A program made the position numbers and the translations under genes. From assembly GCF_014385085.1 (NCBI RefSeq), contig NZ_JACRTD010000008.1, positions 62,001 to 126,000 on the forward strand: DNA of 64,000 nucleotides. Direction: 5' to 3'. Source of the stretch: Youxingia wuxianensis (GTDB lineage: Bacteria > Bacillota > Clostridia > Oscillospirales > Ruminococcaceae). Under the pieces are notes generated by a model, which saw only the letters and a list, made by a program, of their open reading frames with translations, made no database searches and was not told the DNA's origin. Positions 1-8,654 of the stretch are shown one piece after another. The stretch's first letter is position 1. Every line of letters begins with the position of its first letter.

Positions 1-334
1 GGACCAGATCAGCAAGCTGATTGCCGACCAATTCAGTAGCAACCTTCTCGCGGTCCGATTTGCCGCGGTATTCCGCTTCAATCGTCACATGAGGATTTTC
101 TTTCATATATTGATCGATTACCGCCAAAGTCGCTTCGTGGCGGGCGTCGCTTCCCCACCACTGGAAGCGGAAAGTCACCGGCTGCGGCTCTTCTCCCTCA
201 GCAGCTCCATCGGCGGTACTGCCAGTAGAACCGGTCGCGCCGTCTGCCGCCGGGGTCTCCGAGGAACCGCAGGCAGTCAACAGCATAGACAACGCCATTA
301 ATACAGCAAGAACACAACTTATATACCTTTTCAT
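1..334 (-). CDS. ABC transporter sugar-binding lipoprotein, N-terminal part (cut by window)
   Basis: Reading the minus strand from the ATG at 334 gives an open frame of 111 codons to the window edge. It begins with a lipoprotein signal (MKRYISCVLAVL..., lipobox LTAC followed by GSS), then a Gly/Ala/Thr/Glu-rich linker. The mature part starts VTFRFQWWGSDARHE and continues with a Y-MKENPHVTIEAEY stretch, typical of family 1 extracellular sugar-binding proteins. AGGGAG lies just upstream of the start. It is divergent from two sugar ABC permeases and is very probably their binding component, anchored outside the membrane to capture a sugar or oligouronide. The C-terminal three quarters are missing, so the substrate cannot be read from it. 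Confidence 0.85.
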   Translation of the reverse strand, partial: MKRYISCVLAVLMALSMLLTACGSSETPAADGATGSTGSTADGAAEGEEPQPVTFRFQWWGSDARHEATLAVIDQYMKENPHVTIEAEYRGKSDREKVATELVGNQLADLV

Positions 335-431
335 TTTTCTGTGTCTCCCTTTTTCATAGTTTTTTTAAGGAGTAATCCTTGCTCTTATTATAAATGACGA
401 AATGCCGCCCTGTACATGTCGTTAATTTCTC

Positions 432-496
432 AAAAGGTATCATCTTTTCCTGTTTGTTCCATAAAAAGAACAGTTCCGTAAATAATGATACTTTTT
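432..496. promoter_or_regulatory. Inverted 12-bp sites in divergent promoter region
   Basis: AAAAGGTATCAT at 432-443 and ATGATACTTTTT at 485-496 are inverted copies with one mismatch. They lie between the divergent binding-protein gene and permease operon. A TATAAT-like box on the minus strand (387-392) and a TATACT box on the plus strand (535-540) flank them; neither has a good -35. They are plausible operator sites for a regulator of the sugar locus. The arrangement is seen in the sequence; the role is inferred. Confidence 0.35.
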
Positions 497-549
497 AAGA
501 AGTAAGCAACATTTTAAAGTGAAAATACCAATGTTATACTTAAATAAGA

Positions 550-1028
550 AATCCCAGCAAAACGATGTTTTGCGCCGGACAGGGTCCGGGAAAGGTTTCG
601 CTTTTGCGAAACCTTGGGATGCTCTTTGCAGCCAGCGCCTGAAAACGCAAAGCGTTTTGCCGCCAGGGGCGGGAGGAAATCTTCGATTTACTAAGGCGCG
701 GCTATAAAAAATCCCAGCAAAACGATGTTTTGCGCCGGACAGGGTCCGGGGAAGGTTTCGTTTTTGCGAAACCTTGGGATGCTCTTTGCAGCCGGCGCCT
801 GAAAACGCAGAGCGTTTTGCCGCCAGGGGCGGGAGGAAATCTTCGATTTACTAAGGCGCGGCTATAAAAAATCCCAGCAAACGATGTTTTGCGCCGGACA
901 CTGTCCGGGTAAGGTTTCGCTTTCGCGAAACCTTGGGATGCTCTTTGCAGCCAGCGCCTGAAAACGCAGAGCGTTTTGCCGCCAAAGGCGGGAGGAAATC
1001 TTCGATTTACTAAGGCGCGGCTATAAAA
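550..1028. repeat. Tandem array of three ~160-bp hairpin-rich repeats
   Basis: Three near-identical units start at 550, 710 and 870 (period 160, 160, 159). Each begins with ATCCCAGCAAAACGATG, then contains a GGTTTCGC-TTTTGCGAAACC palindrome, a GAAAACGC-GCGTTTTGC palindrome and a terminal AAGGCGCGGCTATAAAAA. The same unit occurs four times in reverse orientation at 13795-14437. The array ends about 25 bp before the permease start, so any operon transcript starting left of it carries the repeats in its leader. Open frames across the units on both strands are shadows of the repeat. No transposase is present in or beside the array. Confidence 0.9.
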
Positions 1029-1053
1029 AACAAATGATTGGGGGAAATTTGCT

Positions 1054-1995
1054 ATGGTTGAGCTGCGAGAGTCAGCTGCTGAGGCTGTATCACAGACACC
1101 TGCAAAGAAAAAAAGAAGTTTTCGAAAATGGAGAGGTCTCCTGTACATCACTCCCTGGCTGATTGGATTTTTTGTTTTCCAATTTGGCCCCCTGCTCGCT
1201 TCCTTTGGCTATTCCTTTACTAATTATAACATGATGAGCGCGCCGAAGTTTGTAGGGTTAAAAAATTATATTCAGCTTTTTACAGCGGATCCGGAATTTG
1301 TCAAATCCCTGACCGCTACCTTAACCTACGCCTGTATTTCTGTTCCGGCAAAATTGATCTTTGCGCTGTTCGTTGCTTATATTTTAAACTTTAAACTCAA
1401 AGGTGTCAATTTTTATCGTACAGTTTATTATATGCCTTCTATTTTAGGCGGAAGCATCGCGATTTCTGCTCTGTGGAAACTGCTGTTTATGAAGGAAGGA
1501 ATTATCAACGGTCTGCTTTCCGCAATTAATATCGGTCCGGTAGACTGGCTGGGAACCCCCGGTACTGCAATGATTGTAATCTGCTTGCTGCAGGTTTGGC
1601 AGTTTGGTTCCTCTATGGTGCTGTTCCTGGCCGCGCTCAAACAAATCCCCGCTGAATTATATGAAGCGGCAGAGATTGACGGCGGCTCCAAGGTAAAACA
1701 ATTCTTTAAAATTACTCTGCCCATGATAACCCCGATTGTATTTTTTAATTTAGTTATGCAGTCAATCAACGCTTTCCAGGACTTTACCGCCGCCTTTATT
1801 ATTACCAACGGCGGTCCGTTAAAATCCACCTACTTAATTGGTATGAAGCTGTATGACGAAGGCTTCCGCAATTTTAAAATGGGATATGCCTGCGCCATCT
1901 CATGGGTGCTGTTCGCTATTATTCTGTTGTTTACCTTATTGGTATTCCGTTCTTCGGACGCCTGGGTTTATTATGAAGATGGGGGGGATTTCTAG
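1054..1995 (+). CDS. Sugar ABC transporter permease (MalF/UgpA/LplB type)
   Basis: 313-residue integral membrane protein with about six hydrophobic segments. The EAA loop near residue 207 (ELYEAAEIDGGSKVKQFFKI) docks the ATPase in binding-protein-dependent importers. The charged N-terminus followed by LLYITPWLIGFFVFQFGP is typical of CUT1 sugar permeases. GGGGGA precedes the ATG. It pairs with the second permease, whose GTG overlaps its stop, and with the divergent binding lipoprotein. No ATPase gene lies nearby; CUT1 systems often use a shared MsmX-type ATPase encoded elsewhere. Substrate is inferred from the following alpha-galacturonidase: probably a galacturonate-containing oligosaccharide. 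Confidence 0.9.
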   Translation: MVELRESAAEAVSQTPAKKKRSFRKWRGLLYITPWLIGFFVFQFGPLLASFGYSFTNYNMMSAPKFVGLKNYIQLFTADPEFVKSLTATLTYACISVPAKLIFALFVAYILNFKLKGVNFYRTVYYMPSILGGSIAISALWKLLFMKEGIINGLLSAINIGPVDWLGTPGTAMIVICLLQVWQFGSSMVLFLAALKQIPAELYEAAEIDGGSKVKQFFKITLPMITPIVFFNLVMQSINAFQDFTAAFIITNGGPLKSTYLIGMKLYDEGFRNFKMGYACAISWVLFAIILLFTLLVFRSSDAWVYYEDGGDF

Positions 1996-2864
1996 TGGAA
2001 AAGCATATCGTCGCGGGGTCCCTTAAAAGAAACCGCCAACTGCGCAAAATTCTTTCCTACTGTGTCCTGACCTGTGTGGGGATCATTATGATCTACCCGT
2101 TTATCTGGATGTTCTTCGGTTCTTTTAAAACCAATGCCGAAATTTTTGGTTCCCAAAATTTGCTGCCTAACTCCTTTTCTTTTGACGCTTTTGTCAAAGG
2201 CTGGAACGGCGTAGGTCAGTATAATTTTACCGACTTTTTTAAAAACTCTATTATGATCGTGGTGCCAGTGGTATTTTTCACCCTGGTTTCCTGTTCCCTG
2301 GTAGCATATGGATTTGCAAGATTTCGTTTCCCAATGAAAAAACTTCTATTCGGGCTTATGATTTCTACTCTCATGCTGCCGGATGCGGTAATCATTATCC
2401 CCCGTTATCTGCTGTTTAATAAATTGGGATGGCTTAACACCTATAAGCCTTTTATCGTCCCGGCGATGTTCGCCTGTTATCCATTTTTCATCTTTATGCT
2501 GGTACAGTTCCTGCGGGGGATTCCCAGGGAATTGGACGAAGCGGCGGAAATTGACGGCTGCGGTTCTTTCCGGCTGTTTGTACGAATTTTGCTCCCGCTG
2601 ATGAAACCGGCTTTGTTCTCTGCCGGCCTGTTCCAATTTATGTGGACATGGAACGATTTCTTTAATCCTCTGATTTATATCAACAGTGTAAAAAAATTCC
2701 CTCTTGCCCTGGGGCTTCGAATTTCCCTGGACACTTCTTCTACCGTGGCATGGGACCAGGTAATGGCAATGTCTTTGGTATCCATCCTTCCAGTAGTTCT
2801 GCTGTTTTTCTTCGCACAGAAATATTTTGTAGAAGGAATCGCCACCTCAGGCCTGAAAGGATAA
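1995..2864 (+). CDS. Sugar ABC transporter permease (MalG/UgpE/LplC type)
   Basis: 289-residue membrane protein, the second half of the heterodimeric permease. Its GTG start overlaps the TAG stop of the first permease, with a G-rich Shine-Dalgarno inside that gene, indicating translational coupling. The EAA motif appears around residues 179-199 (ELDEAAEIDGCGSFRLFVRI). It has about six membrane spans and ends YFVEGIATSGLKG, a C-terminus characteristic of MalG-type proteins. Confidence 0.9.
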   Translation: MEKHIVAGSLKRNRQLRKILSYCVLTCVGIIMIYPFIWMFFGSFKTNAEIFGSQNLLPNSFSFDAFVKGWNGVGQYNFTDFFKNSIMIVVPVVFFTLVSCSLVAYGFARFRFPMKKLLFGLMISTLMLPDAVIIIPRYLLFNKLGWLNTYKPFIVPAMFACYPFFIFMLVQFLRGIPRELDEAAEIDGCGSFRLFVRILLPLMKPALFSAGLFQFMWTWNDFFNPLIYINSVKKFPLALGLRISLDTSSTVAWDQVMAMSLVSILPVVLLFFFAQKYFVEGIATSGLKG

Positions 2865-2891
2865 CCATCTAATTTAAGGAGGAACATTTCT

Positions 2892-4259
2892 ATGGTGCAA
2901 AAAATGAAGCTTGCTTATATCGGCGGCGGTTCTACTGCCTGGGCTTGGAAACTGATGAGCGATTTGGCTTGTGATGAAACCATCAGCGGCGAAGTGCTGC
3001 TATATGATATTGATATGGAAGCCGCCAAACGCAATGAAAAAATCGGGAACTTGTCTGGAAAAGGCCGTTTTGTTTATAAGGCGGTACCTACTCTTCCGGA
3101 AGCGTTAAAAGGCGCCGATTTTGTTATTATCTCCATTCTGCCCGGCGGACTGGATTGTATGGAATCCGACGTTCATTATCCGGAAAAATATGGGATTTAT
3201 CAATCGGTGGGCGATACCACCGGCCCCGGCGGAATTGTCCGGGCGATTCGTACTATTCCTATGTATGTAGAGTTTGCTCAAGCCATTGAAAAATACGCTC
3301 CTAACGCCTGGGTCATCAATTACACCAATCCTATGTCCATGTGCACCGACACCTTATACCGTGTTTTTCCTAAAATAAAGGCTTTTGGCTGCTGCCATGA
3401 GGTTTTTGGCACACAGCGTCTTTTGGCGTCTATGCTCAAAGAAGTAAAAGGATTGGAAAATGTCCAGCGCAATGAGATTAAGGTCAACGTAAAGGGGATC
3501 AATCATTTTACCTGGATAGATTCCGCTTTTTATAAGGATATTGATCTTCTGCCCCTGTACGAACAGTTTGCAGTAAAACATTACGAAGGCATTGACAACA
3601 ATGACTTTGATGAGGATGATAGCTGCCGGATGTACTCGTTTAAGCATAGAATAAAGTTCGATCTGTTTTTGCGTTATCATAAGATCGCCGCTGCCGGCGA
3701 CCGGCATCTAGCGGAGTTCTGCCCTGGCCAATGGTATCTGGATAATCCCGACGTAGTAAAACAGTGGGGCTTTGGGTTGACCACGGTTCCCGCCCGAAGG
3801 GAAGAATATCAGGAGCGTTATGAAAACGCGATGGCGGTAATTAATGGAACCCGGGAATTTCATCCGGAAGAATCTGGAGAAGAAGGAGTTCACCAGATGA
3901 AAGCTTTGATGGGAATGGGGGATTTAGTCACAAACGTAAATCTTCCCAACCAGGGACAGGTGTCTGATCTCCCTCTGGGGCGGATTGTAGAGACGAACGC
4001 TCATTTTACCAGCGGAAAAATTACTCCGGTAATTGCAGGCGAATTAGGCGGCGTTCCTCATGCCATGACCATCAGAGTTTCGGATAATTTTGACCAGGTG
4101 GTCACCAGCTGTCTGAAGGACGATCTGAGCGGATGCCTTTCTGCCTTCCAAAACGATCAACTGGTTACCCGTATTTCTCATGGCCAGGCGGAAGAAATGT
4201 TTATGGCTATGCTGAAAAATACAGAGGCTTACCTGGGCAGTTATAAAAAGATTTGGTAA
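2892..4259 (+). CDS. lplD: GH4 alpha-galacturonidase (LplD type)
   Basis: 455 residues, the usual length for family 4 glycosidases, which use NAD+ and a divalent metal in an oxidation-elimination mechanism. The N-terminal Rossmann motif is KLAYIGGGSTAW, the substrate loop is INYTNPM, and the metal-binding Cys-His motif reads CHEV (in GCCHEVFGTQ). From family knowledge, CHEV marks alpha-galacturonidases, whereas CHSV, CDMP and CHGF mark other GH4 specificities. It should release galacturonate from imported oligouronides in the cytoplasm. AAGGAGG lies about 10 bases before the ATG. It follows the permeases by 27 bases and is clearly in the same operon. Confidence 0.85.
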   Translation: MVQKMKLAYIGGGSTAWAWKLMSDLACDETISGEVLLYDIDMEAAKRNEKIGNLSGKGRFVYKAVPTLPEALKGADFVIISILPGGLDCMESDVHYPEKYGIYQSVGDTTGPGGIVRAIRTIPMYVEFAQAIEKYAPNAWVINYTNPMSMCTDTLYRVFPKIKAFGCCHEVFGTQRLLASMLKEVKGLENVQRNEIKVNVKGINHFTWIDSAFYKDIDLLPLYEQFAVKHYEGIDNNDFDEDDSCRMYSFKHRIKFDLFLRYHKIAAAGDRHLAEFCPGQWYLDNPDVVKQWGFGLTTVPARREEYQERYENAMAVINGTREFHPEESGEEGVHQMKALMGMGDLVTNVNLPNQGQVSDLPLGRIVETNAHFTSGKITPVIAGELGGVPHAMTIRVSDNFDQVVTSCLKDDLSGCLSAFQNDQLVTRISHGQAEEMFMAMLKNTEAYLGSYKKIW

Positions 4260-4287
4260 GTAAAAATATATTAAAGGAGTTTTTTTA

Positions 4288-5019
4288 ATGAAAGAAACGG
4301 TTATCGCAAGAAGAAAAGACTATAAAAAAGAGTTTGTAAACGGTGTTTCTCACAAGGAAATCCTAGCAAACAGCTATAAGGATGTTCAGGTTTATTATAC
4401 CGTATTGCAGGCCGGAACCACTTGGAATCCAGAAAAATACGCATTTGAAGACAAATGCCAGTTTTTCATCTTTGTAAAAGGCACCGGTTATGTTACCACA
4501 AAACAGTGGTCTTATAATATCAAAGAAGCGGGTGTATTTGTACCTAACTTTGACAGAGAAAACTTTGGAATCTATGCTGCTGAAGAATTAGAATGTGTAC
4601 ATATCATTGCCAATATGAGCGAATATGATATTAAAGATATGAAGGCCGGGGCAATTTCCCTTCCCCGTTTCCGCCTCATGAGCGAAGGCTGGACCTATGA
4701 TGAAGATTTCAAAGCTCCTGGCACCAAGTCCTGTATGCTGGTAGAACACCGCAACCTGGGACGTTTCAGTACCGGCGCTACCTTCGGCAAAGGCCCTAGC
4801 TGCAACGGCACCCATACTCATCCGGATTTGGAACAGTGGTATATCGTACTGCCCGGTTCTAAATTTACTTATACTTCCGGCGGCGATACCACCATTATGA
4901 CCGAAGGCGACGTTTCCTACACTCCTCATGGAGTGGCGCACAGCAGCGAGTCTTTTGCAGGCGAACAGCTGGACTACATCTGGTTTGAGCTGTGTGAAGA
5001 CGGTTATGTAGGAGAGTAA
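4288..5019 (+). CDS. Double-cupin protein, probable sugar-acid locus enzyme
   Basis: 243-residue protein with two cupin-like halves. The N-terminal half has FFIFVKGTGYVTTK. The C-terminal half has the fuller metal-binding pattern GTHTHPDLEQWYIVLPG followed by GDVSYTPHGVAHSS, which supplies the His/Glu ligands. AAAGGAG precedes the ATG. It is the last gene of the permease-lplD operon, followed by a strong terminator. Cupins in pectin loci include KdgF-type isomerases and lyase-like enzymes, but this one is not close enough by eye to name. A role in uronate or galacturonide processing is inferred from position only. Confidence 0.7.
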   Translation: MKETVIARRKDYKKEFVNGVSHKEILANSYKDVQVYYTVLQAGTTWNPEKYAFEDKCQFFIFVKGTGYVTTKQWSYNIKEAGVFVPNFDRENFGIYAAEELECVHIIANMSEYDIKDMKAGAISLPRFRLMSEGWTYDEDFKAPGTKSCMLVEHRNLGRFSTGATFGKGPSCNGTHTHPDLEQWYIVLPGSKFTYTSGGDTTIMTEGDVSYTPHGVAHSSESFAGEQLDYIWFELCEDGYVGE

Positions 5020-5045
5020 TTATTTTGCTGACCTCTTGTCCCTTA

Positions 5046-5088
5046 ATAAAAAGCGAGCAGGATTTTATCCTGCTCGCTTTTTTTATCG
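5046..5088. terminator. Bidirectional terminator between cupin and rqcH genes
   Basis: AAGCGAGCAGGA and TCCTGCTCGCTT form a perfect 12-bp stem with a short T-rich loop and T-runs on both sides. It serves the plus-strand sugar operon and the minus-strand rqcH gene, whose stop codon lies in its edge. Confidence 0.9.
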
Positions 5089-6840
5089 GCCCTGGGCCAG
5101 CCGGGTTACTAATTGTTTATCTGGATCCACAATAGCAGTGCTGAAATCTTCATAGATTACAAGCCCTGGCTTTCCCGCCGGATGTTTCTTGATGTTTTTT
5201 ATCCGGGTATAATCCACAGGGACCTTTCCGGATTCCCGCGCTTTGGAGTTATAAGCCGCGATCACCGCCGCCTGCTCCAGCGTGCGGTTGGGAACCTGTT
5301 TTCCTTCTGTTACAATCACCACATGGGAACCGGGAATTTTCTGGGTGTGAAACCAAATGTCGTTATTGCGGCTGTCTCTCAAGGTCAGCCGCTCATTCTG
5401 CATATTATTTCGACCGCATAAAATGGTGAAACCATCATCCGAAAGATATCTTAAGGGGGGAAGTTTTTCTTCCTTTGTCCCCCGCCGGGCTGTACTGCGT
5501 ACATATCCCTGGGACGCCAACTCGGCGCGAATTGCTGTCAGCTCGCTGTCAGTACAAGCTCTGGCCAGCTCGTCGAATACCGTTTCCAGATACAAAAGCT
5601 CCCCTTCCCCTTGGGCAATCAGTTCCCTGAGCTTTTTTTCCGCCGTATCTGCCTTTCGATATTGAGAATAGTACCGCTGGGCGTTTTGTGACGGGGTCAG
5701 CATTGTATCCAAAGGGATCACTACCTCTGGCATGCCGTCTTCATAATAATTCTGCAGACAGGCCGAAGATTGTCCTTTTTGCAGAGTGTAAAGATTGGAA
5801 TTAATCAAATCACCATAAATCTTTAATTTTTCCCGCTGAGTGCTTTGTTTTAATTCCTCCCGCTGCGCGCCCAGCTTACGGGATACCCGTTCCGAAAGAT
5901 TTACCAGCTGTTTTAACAGATCGGAGGAGCGCTGATGTATCCGGTCAATCCGATCCCTTTCCCCATAAAACTCATCCAAAAGCCCGCTATAACTTTCATA
6001 TTCCCGGCAGACCAACGTATGGCCATACTGATTAATATCCATATAGGTAAACTCTTTCGGCCTCCCAGCACTGTCCACCAGCATAACTGGTTTATCCCTG
6101 CCCTGGGAAAGCTGATCCTGCCACTGGGAGAGATAAAACTTTAGTCGGGTCATTTCCTCTTCTGTCAGCTGGGAGAGAGTGTGATCATCCCCTTTTCCCG
6201 TTTGATAGGCAATCTCCCGGCAAACCAGCGGCGACACGCCGTCCAAAGCGCCCAGCAGCGCTTTGGAAAGAAGGTTGTCTGGCTGCTCCTGCAGCCGCCC
6301 GACGATCTGCGCCGGGGCCGTCAGCGGATCCAGCTTCTCCTGAGCGGGCAGCAAAGCATAAGACATCCCTGGCAAAATCGGCCGTACCCGCGACATTTCG
6401 TCAGTAATCCGTTTAATCGAGTCGATGATCTTCCCATCGTCTCCTATCAAAATAATATTGCTGTGCCGCCCCATAATTTCTACCGCCAAAGTGAGCACCA
6501 CTTTGTCTCCAAACTCATTGGACGTTTCAAATTCCATGTGAAGAATTCGATCCCAATTAATTTGTCTTATACAAAGCAGCTTCGCCCCCGTCAAATGCTT
6601 TCTCATAAGCATACAAAACATCGGCGGACTTTTCGGATTATCCTGTGGCCCGCTGGTAAAGTGAATACGGGGATTGGAGGCGGAGGCAGAAAGTAAAAGC
6701 TTATGGTTTCCTCCCTGGGAACGCATTGCAATCACTATGGTTTCTTTGGCCGGCTGATGAATTTTATCCACCCTGCCGCCTATGATCACATCACCGATCT
6801 CCTGGTTGAGTTTATTTAAAAAAATTCCATCTATGGGCAT
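5083..6840 (-). CDS. rqcH: RqcH (NFACT/Rqc2 homologue, FbpA-like)
   Basis: 585 residues. The N-terminal NFACT domain starts MPIDGIFLNKLNQEIG and includes PRIHFTS. A central coiled coil spans roughly residues 290-430. The C-terminal NFACT-R domain contains NDIWFHTQKIPGSHVVI. Bacterial RqcH binds stalled 50S subunits and recruits tRNA-Ala to add alanine tails for degradation; older names are fibronectin-binding protein A or YloA. Start chosen at 6840 because AGGGAGGG lies five bases upstream; an in-frame start 24 bases earlier would bury that site. Confidence 0.92.
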   Translation of the reverse strand: MPIDGIFLNKLNQEIGDVIIGGRVDKIHQPAKETIVIAMRSQGGNHKLLLSASASNPRIHFTSGPQDNPKSPPMFCMLMRKHLTGAKLLCIRQINWDRILHMEFETSNEFGDKVVLTLAVEIMGRHSNIILIGDDGKIIDSIKRITDEMSRVRPILPGMSYALLPAQEKLDPLTAPAQIVGRLQEQPDNLLSKALLGALDGVSPLVCREIAYQTGKGDDHTLSQLTEEEMTRLKFYLSQWQDQLSQGRDKPVMLVDSAGRPKEFTYMDINQYGHTLVCREYESYSGLLDEFYGERDRIDRIHQRSSDLLKQLVNLSERVSRKLGAQREELKQSTQREKLKIYGDLINSNLYTLQKGQSSACLQNYYEDGMPEVVIPLDTMLTPSQNAQRYYSQYRKADTAEKKLRELIAQGEGELLYLETVFDELARACTDSELTAIRAELASQGYVRSTARRGTKEEKLPPLRYLSDDGFTILCGRNNMQNERLTLRDSRNNDIWFHTQKIPGSHVVIVTEGKQVPNRTLEQAAVIAAYNSKARESGKVPVDYTRIKNIKKHPAGKPGLVIYEDFSTAIVDPDKQLVTRLAQGR

Positions 6841-6857
6841 AGTATCCCTCCCTAAAA

Positions 6858-6892
6858 ACAGCAAGGGGCCGCAAACCGCGTCCCCTTGCCAA
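6858..6892 (-). terminator. Terminator of aminotransferase-Lrp operon
   Basis: GCAAGGGG and CCCCTTGC form a stem. On the minus strand it is followed by TGTTTTT, 16 bases beyond the aminotransferase stop. Confidence 0.75.
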
Positions 6893-6907
6893 AAATATCA
6901 GTTTTCT

Positions 6908-8098
6908 CTACGGCTGTCCGTCCGGCAGGGTCTCTTCCTGGAGAAATCGCTCTATCCTCTTCAGCGCCTCCGCCAGATGATCGATGGAATAAGAGTAAGA
7001 CACCCTTACAAACCCCTCTCCGCAAGCGCCGAAAGCAGTACCCGGGATTACCGCCACCTTCTGGGAATATAGCAGCTTTTGGCAGAACTCATCGCTGGTA
7101 AGGCCGGTAGACTGAATACAAGGGAATACATAAAACGCCCCTTCCGGTTCAAAGCAGGTAAGTCCCATCTTATTAAAGCCGTCTACCAATAGACGACGGC
7201 GCATATCGTATTCATCCCGCATATGTTCAATATCCCCGTCACAATTGGCAAGGGCCTCAATCGCCGCGTACTGACTGGTGGTAGGAGCGCACATGATAGC
7301 AAATTGATGTACTTTGGTCATCTGCTTAATCACCGGTTCCGGTCCCGCCGCATAGCCCAGCCGCCAACCGGTCATGGCATAAGCTTTCGAAAAGCCGTTG
7401 ACAACGACAGTTCTCTCCCACATCCCAGGAATGGAGGCGATGGAAACATGCCGCCGCTCCCCATAAGTTAACTCCGCGTAAATTTCATCTGACAGCACCA
7501 TGATATTGGTATCCCGTAAGACCTGTGCAATTTCTTCCAAATGTTCCCGGCGCATCACCGCGCCAGTAGGATTATTGGGAAAGGGGAAAACCAGCAGCTT
7601 GGTTTTCGGGGTGATCGCGGCCTTTAACTGCTGCGCAGTCAAACGAAAGCCATCTTCTCCCCTAGTAGCGATCGGCACTGCTTTGCCTCCCGTGAGCTGA
7701 GCAATAGGCGCATATGCCACGAAGGAAGGCTCCGGCACCAGCACTTCGTCTCCAGGGTTTACCAGCGCTCGGATACAAATATCAATTGCTTCCGAACCGC
7801 CCACGGAAACCAGCACTTCTTTTTTCGGTTGATAATCTAGCTGGAACCGCCGTTTTAAATAACTGGCAATCTCCTCGCGCAGTTTTGCCAGCCCGGCGTT
7901 GGCAGTATACCAAGTATGTCCCTTTTCTAAGCTTTCAATACCGGCCCGCCGAATACTCCAAGGAGTTTTAAAATCCGGCTCGCCCACGCCAAGGGAAATC
8001 ACATCCTCCATTTCGGAAGCGATATCGAAAAACTTTCGTATCCCCGAAGGCTTGATGGCAACCGCCCTTTCACTGAGTATTTTATTGTAATCAATCAC
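6908..8098 (-). CDS. PLP-dependent class I/II aminotransferase
   Basis: 396 residues, fold type I. Visible signatures are SLGVGEPDFKTP near residue 35, FPNNPTGAVM near residue 173 and the PLP-lysine motif SKAYAMTGWRLGY around residues 235-247, followed by the C-terminal arginine region FVRVSYSYS. It resembles the aspartate/aromatic aminotransferase subgroup often called PatA or AspC-like; the exact amino acid substrate cannot be read. Its ATG overlaps the stop of the upstream Lrp-family gene (ATGA), so the two are translationally coupled. Lrp proteins commonly regulate the adjacent amino-acid enzyme. Confidence 0.88.
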   Translation of the reverse strand: MIDYNKILSERAVAIKPSGIRKFFDIASEMEDVISLGVGEPDFKTPWSIRRAGIESLEKGHTWYTANAGLAKLREEIASYLKRRFQLDYQPKKEVLVSVGGSEAIDICIRALVNPGDEVLVPEPSFVAYAPIAQLTGGKAVPIATRGEDGFRLTAQQLKAAITPKTKLLVFPFPNNPTGAVMRREHLEEIAQVLRDTNIMVLSDEIYAELTYGERRHVSIASIPGMWERTVVVNGFSKAYAMTGWRLGYAAGPEPVIKQMTKVHQFAIMCAPTTSQYAAIEALANCDGDIEHMRDEYDMRRRLLVDGFNKMGLTCFEPEGAFYVFPCIQSTGLTSDEFCQKLLYSQKVAVIPGTAFGACGEGFVRVSYSYSIDHLAEALKRIERFLQEETLPDGQP

Positions 8099-8589
8099 AG
8101 GGTCGTTACCTCCCTTTCATCTTTAGCGTTTTCTACCATCAGTATTCCCCGCTCTTTATACTTTTTCAGCACAAAATGAGTGGAGGTAGACTGCACCGGT
8201 TCCAAGGGAGCCAGTTTGTGGGCGACAAACAGCGCCACATCTTTAAAGGTTTTCCCGCTGATAGTAAGCGCTAAATCGTACCCGCCGCTCATAAGATAAC
8301 AAGTTTCCACCTCTGGAAATTGAGAGATGGTATAAGCGATCTCTTCAAACCCCATATCCCCCTTGGGGATAACATTAATCTCAATGCGGGCACTAACATA
8401 ATTTCGGTCGGTTTTATCCCAATCAATCAAAGCTTTATACCCTTTAATCACGCCTTCTTTTTCCCATTTTTCTATCTGTGCTGCAACGTCTGCTTCCTGC
8501 GCACCGATCATGGCTGCCAGCTGTGCGTGAGAGAGTTTTGCGTTATTGGCGATTACCGGAAGAAGCTTTTCCATCATTGCATTGTTCAT
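8095..8589 (-). CDS. Lrp/AsnC-family transcriptional regulator
   Basis: 164 residues. An N-terminal winged helix-turn-helix (ANNAKLSHAQLAAMIG...) is followed by a RAM (ACT-like) ligand-binding domain with the typical GYDLALTISGKTF stretch. It acts as a DNA-binding oligomer sensing amino acids. It heads a two-gene unit with the aminotransferase, which it probably controls. GGAG sits ahead of the ATG. Confidence 0.88.
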   Translation of the reverse strand: MNNAMMEKLLPVIANNAKLSHAQLAAMIGAQEADVAAQIEKWEKEGVIKGYKALIDWDKTDRNYVSARIEINVIPKGDMGFEEIAYTISQFPEVETCYLMSGGYDLALTISGKTFKDVALFVAHKLAPLEPVQSTSTHFVLKKYKERGILMVENAKDEREVTTL

Positions 8590-8607
8590 AATTATTCTCC
8601 TTTTATA

Positions 8608-8640
8608 ACAAAATTCCCGCGCGCAAGGCGCGGGATATTA
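8608..8640 (-). terminator. Terminator after PHP phosphatase gene
   Basis: TCCCGCGCC and GCGCGGGA pair across a short loop. On the minus strand the stem is followed by ATTTTGTT. It separates the PHP gene from the Lrp operon. Confidence 0.7.
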
Positions 8641-8654
8641 AAAACCAATACTTT

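Noticed and set aside
550..1028. CRISPR array
   Set aside because: Units are 160 bp with no unique spacers and no cas genes nearby.
702..1151. Long minus-strand open frame across the first repeat array
   Set aside because: It arises from repeat units and reads the same phrase repeatedly; it overlaps the permease start and has no ribosome site.
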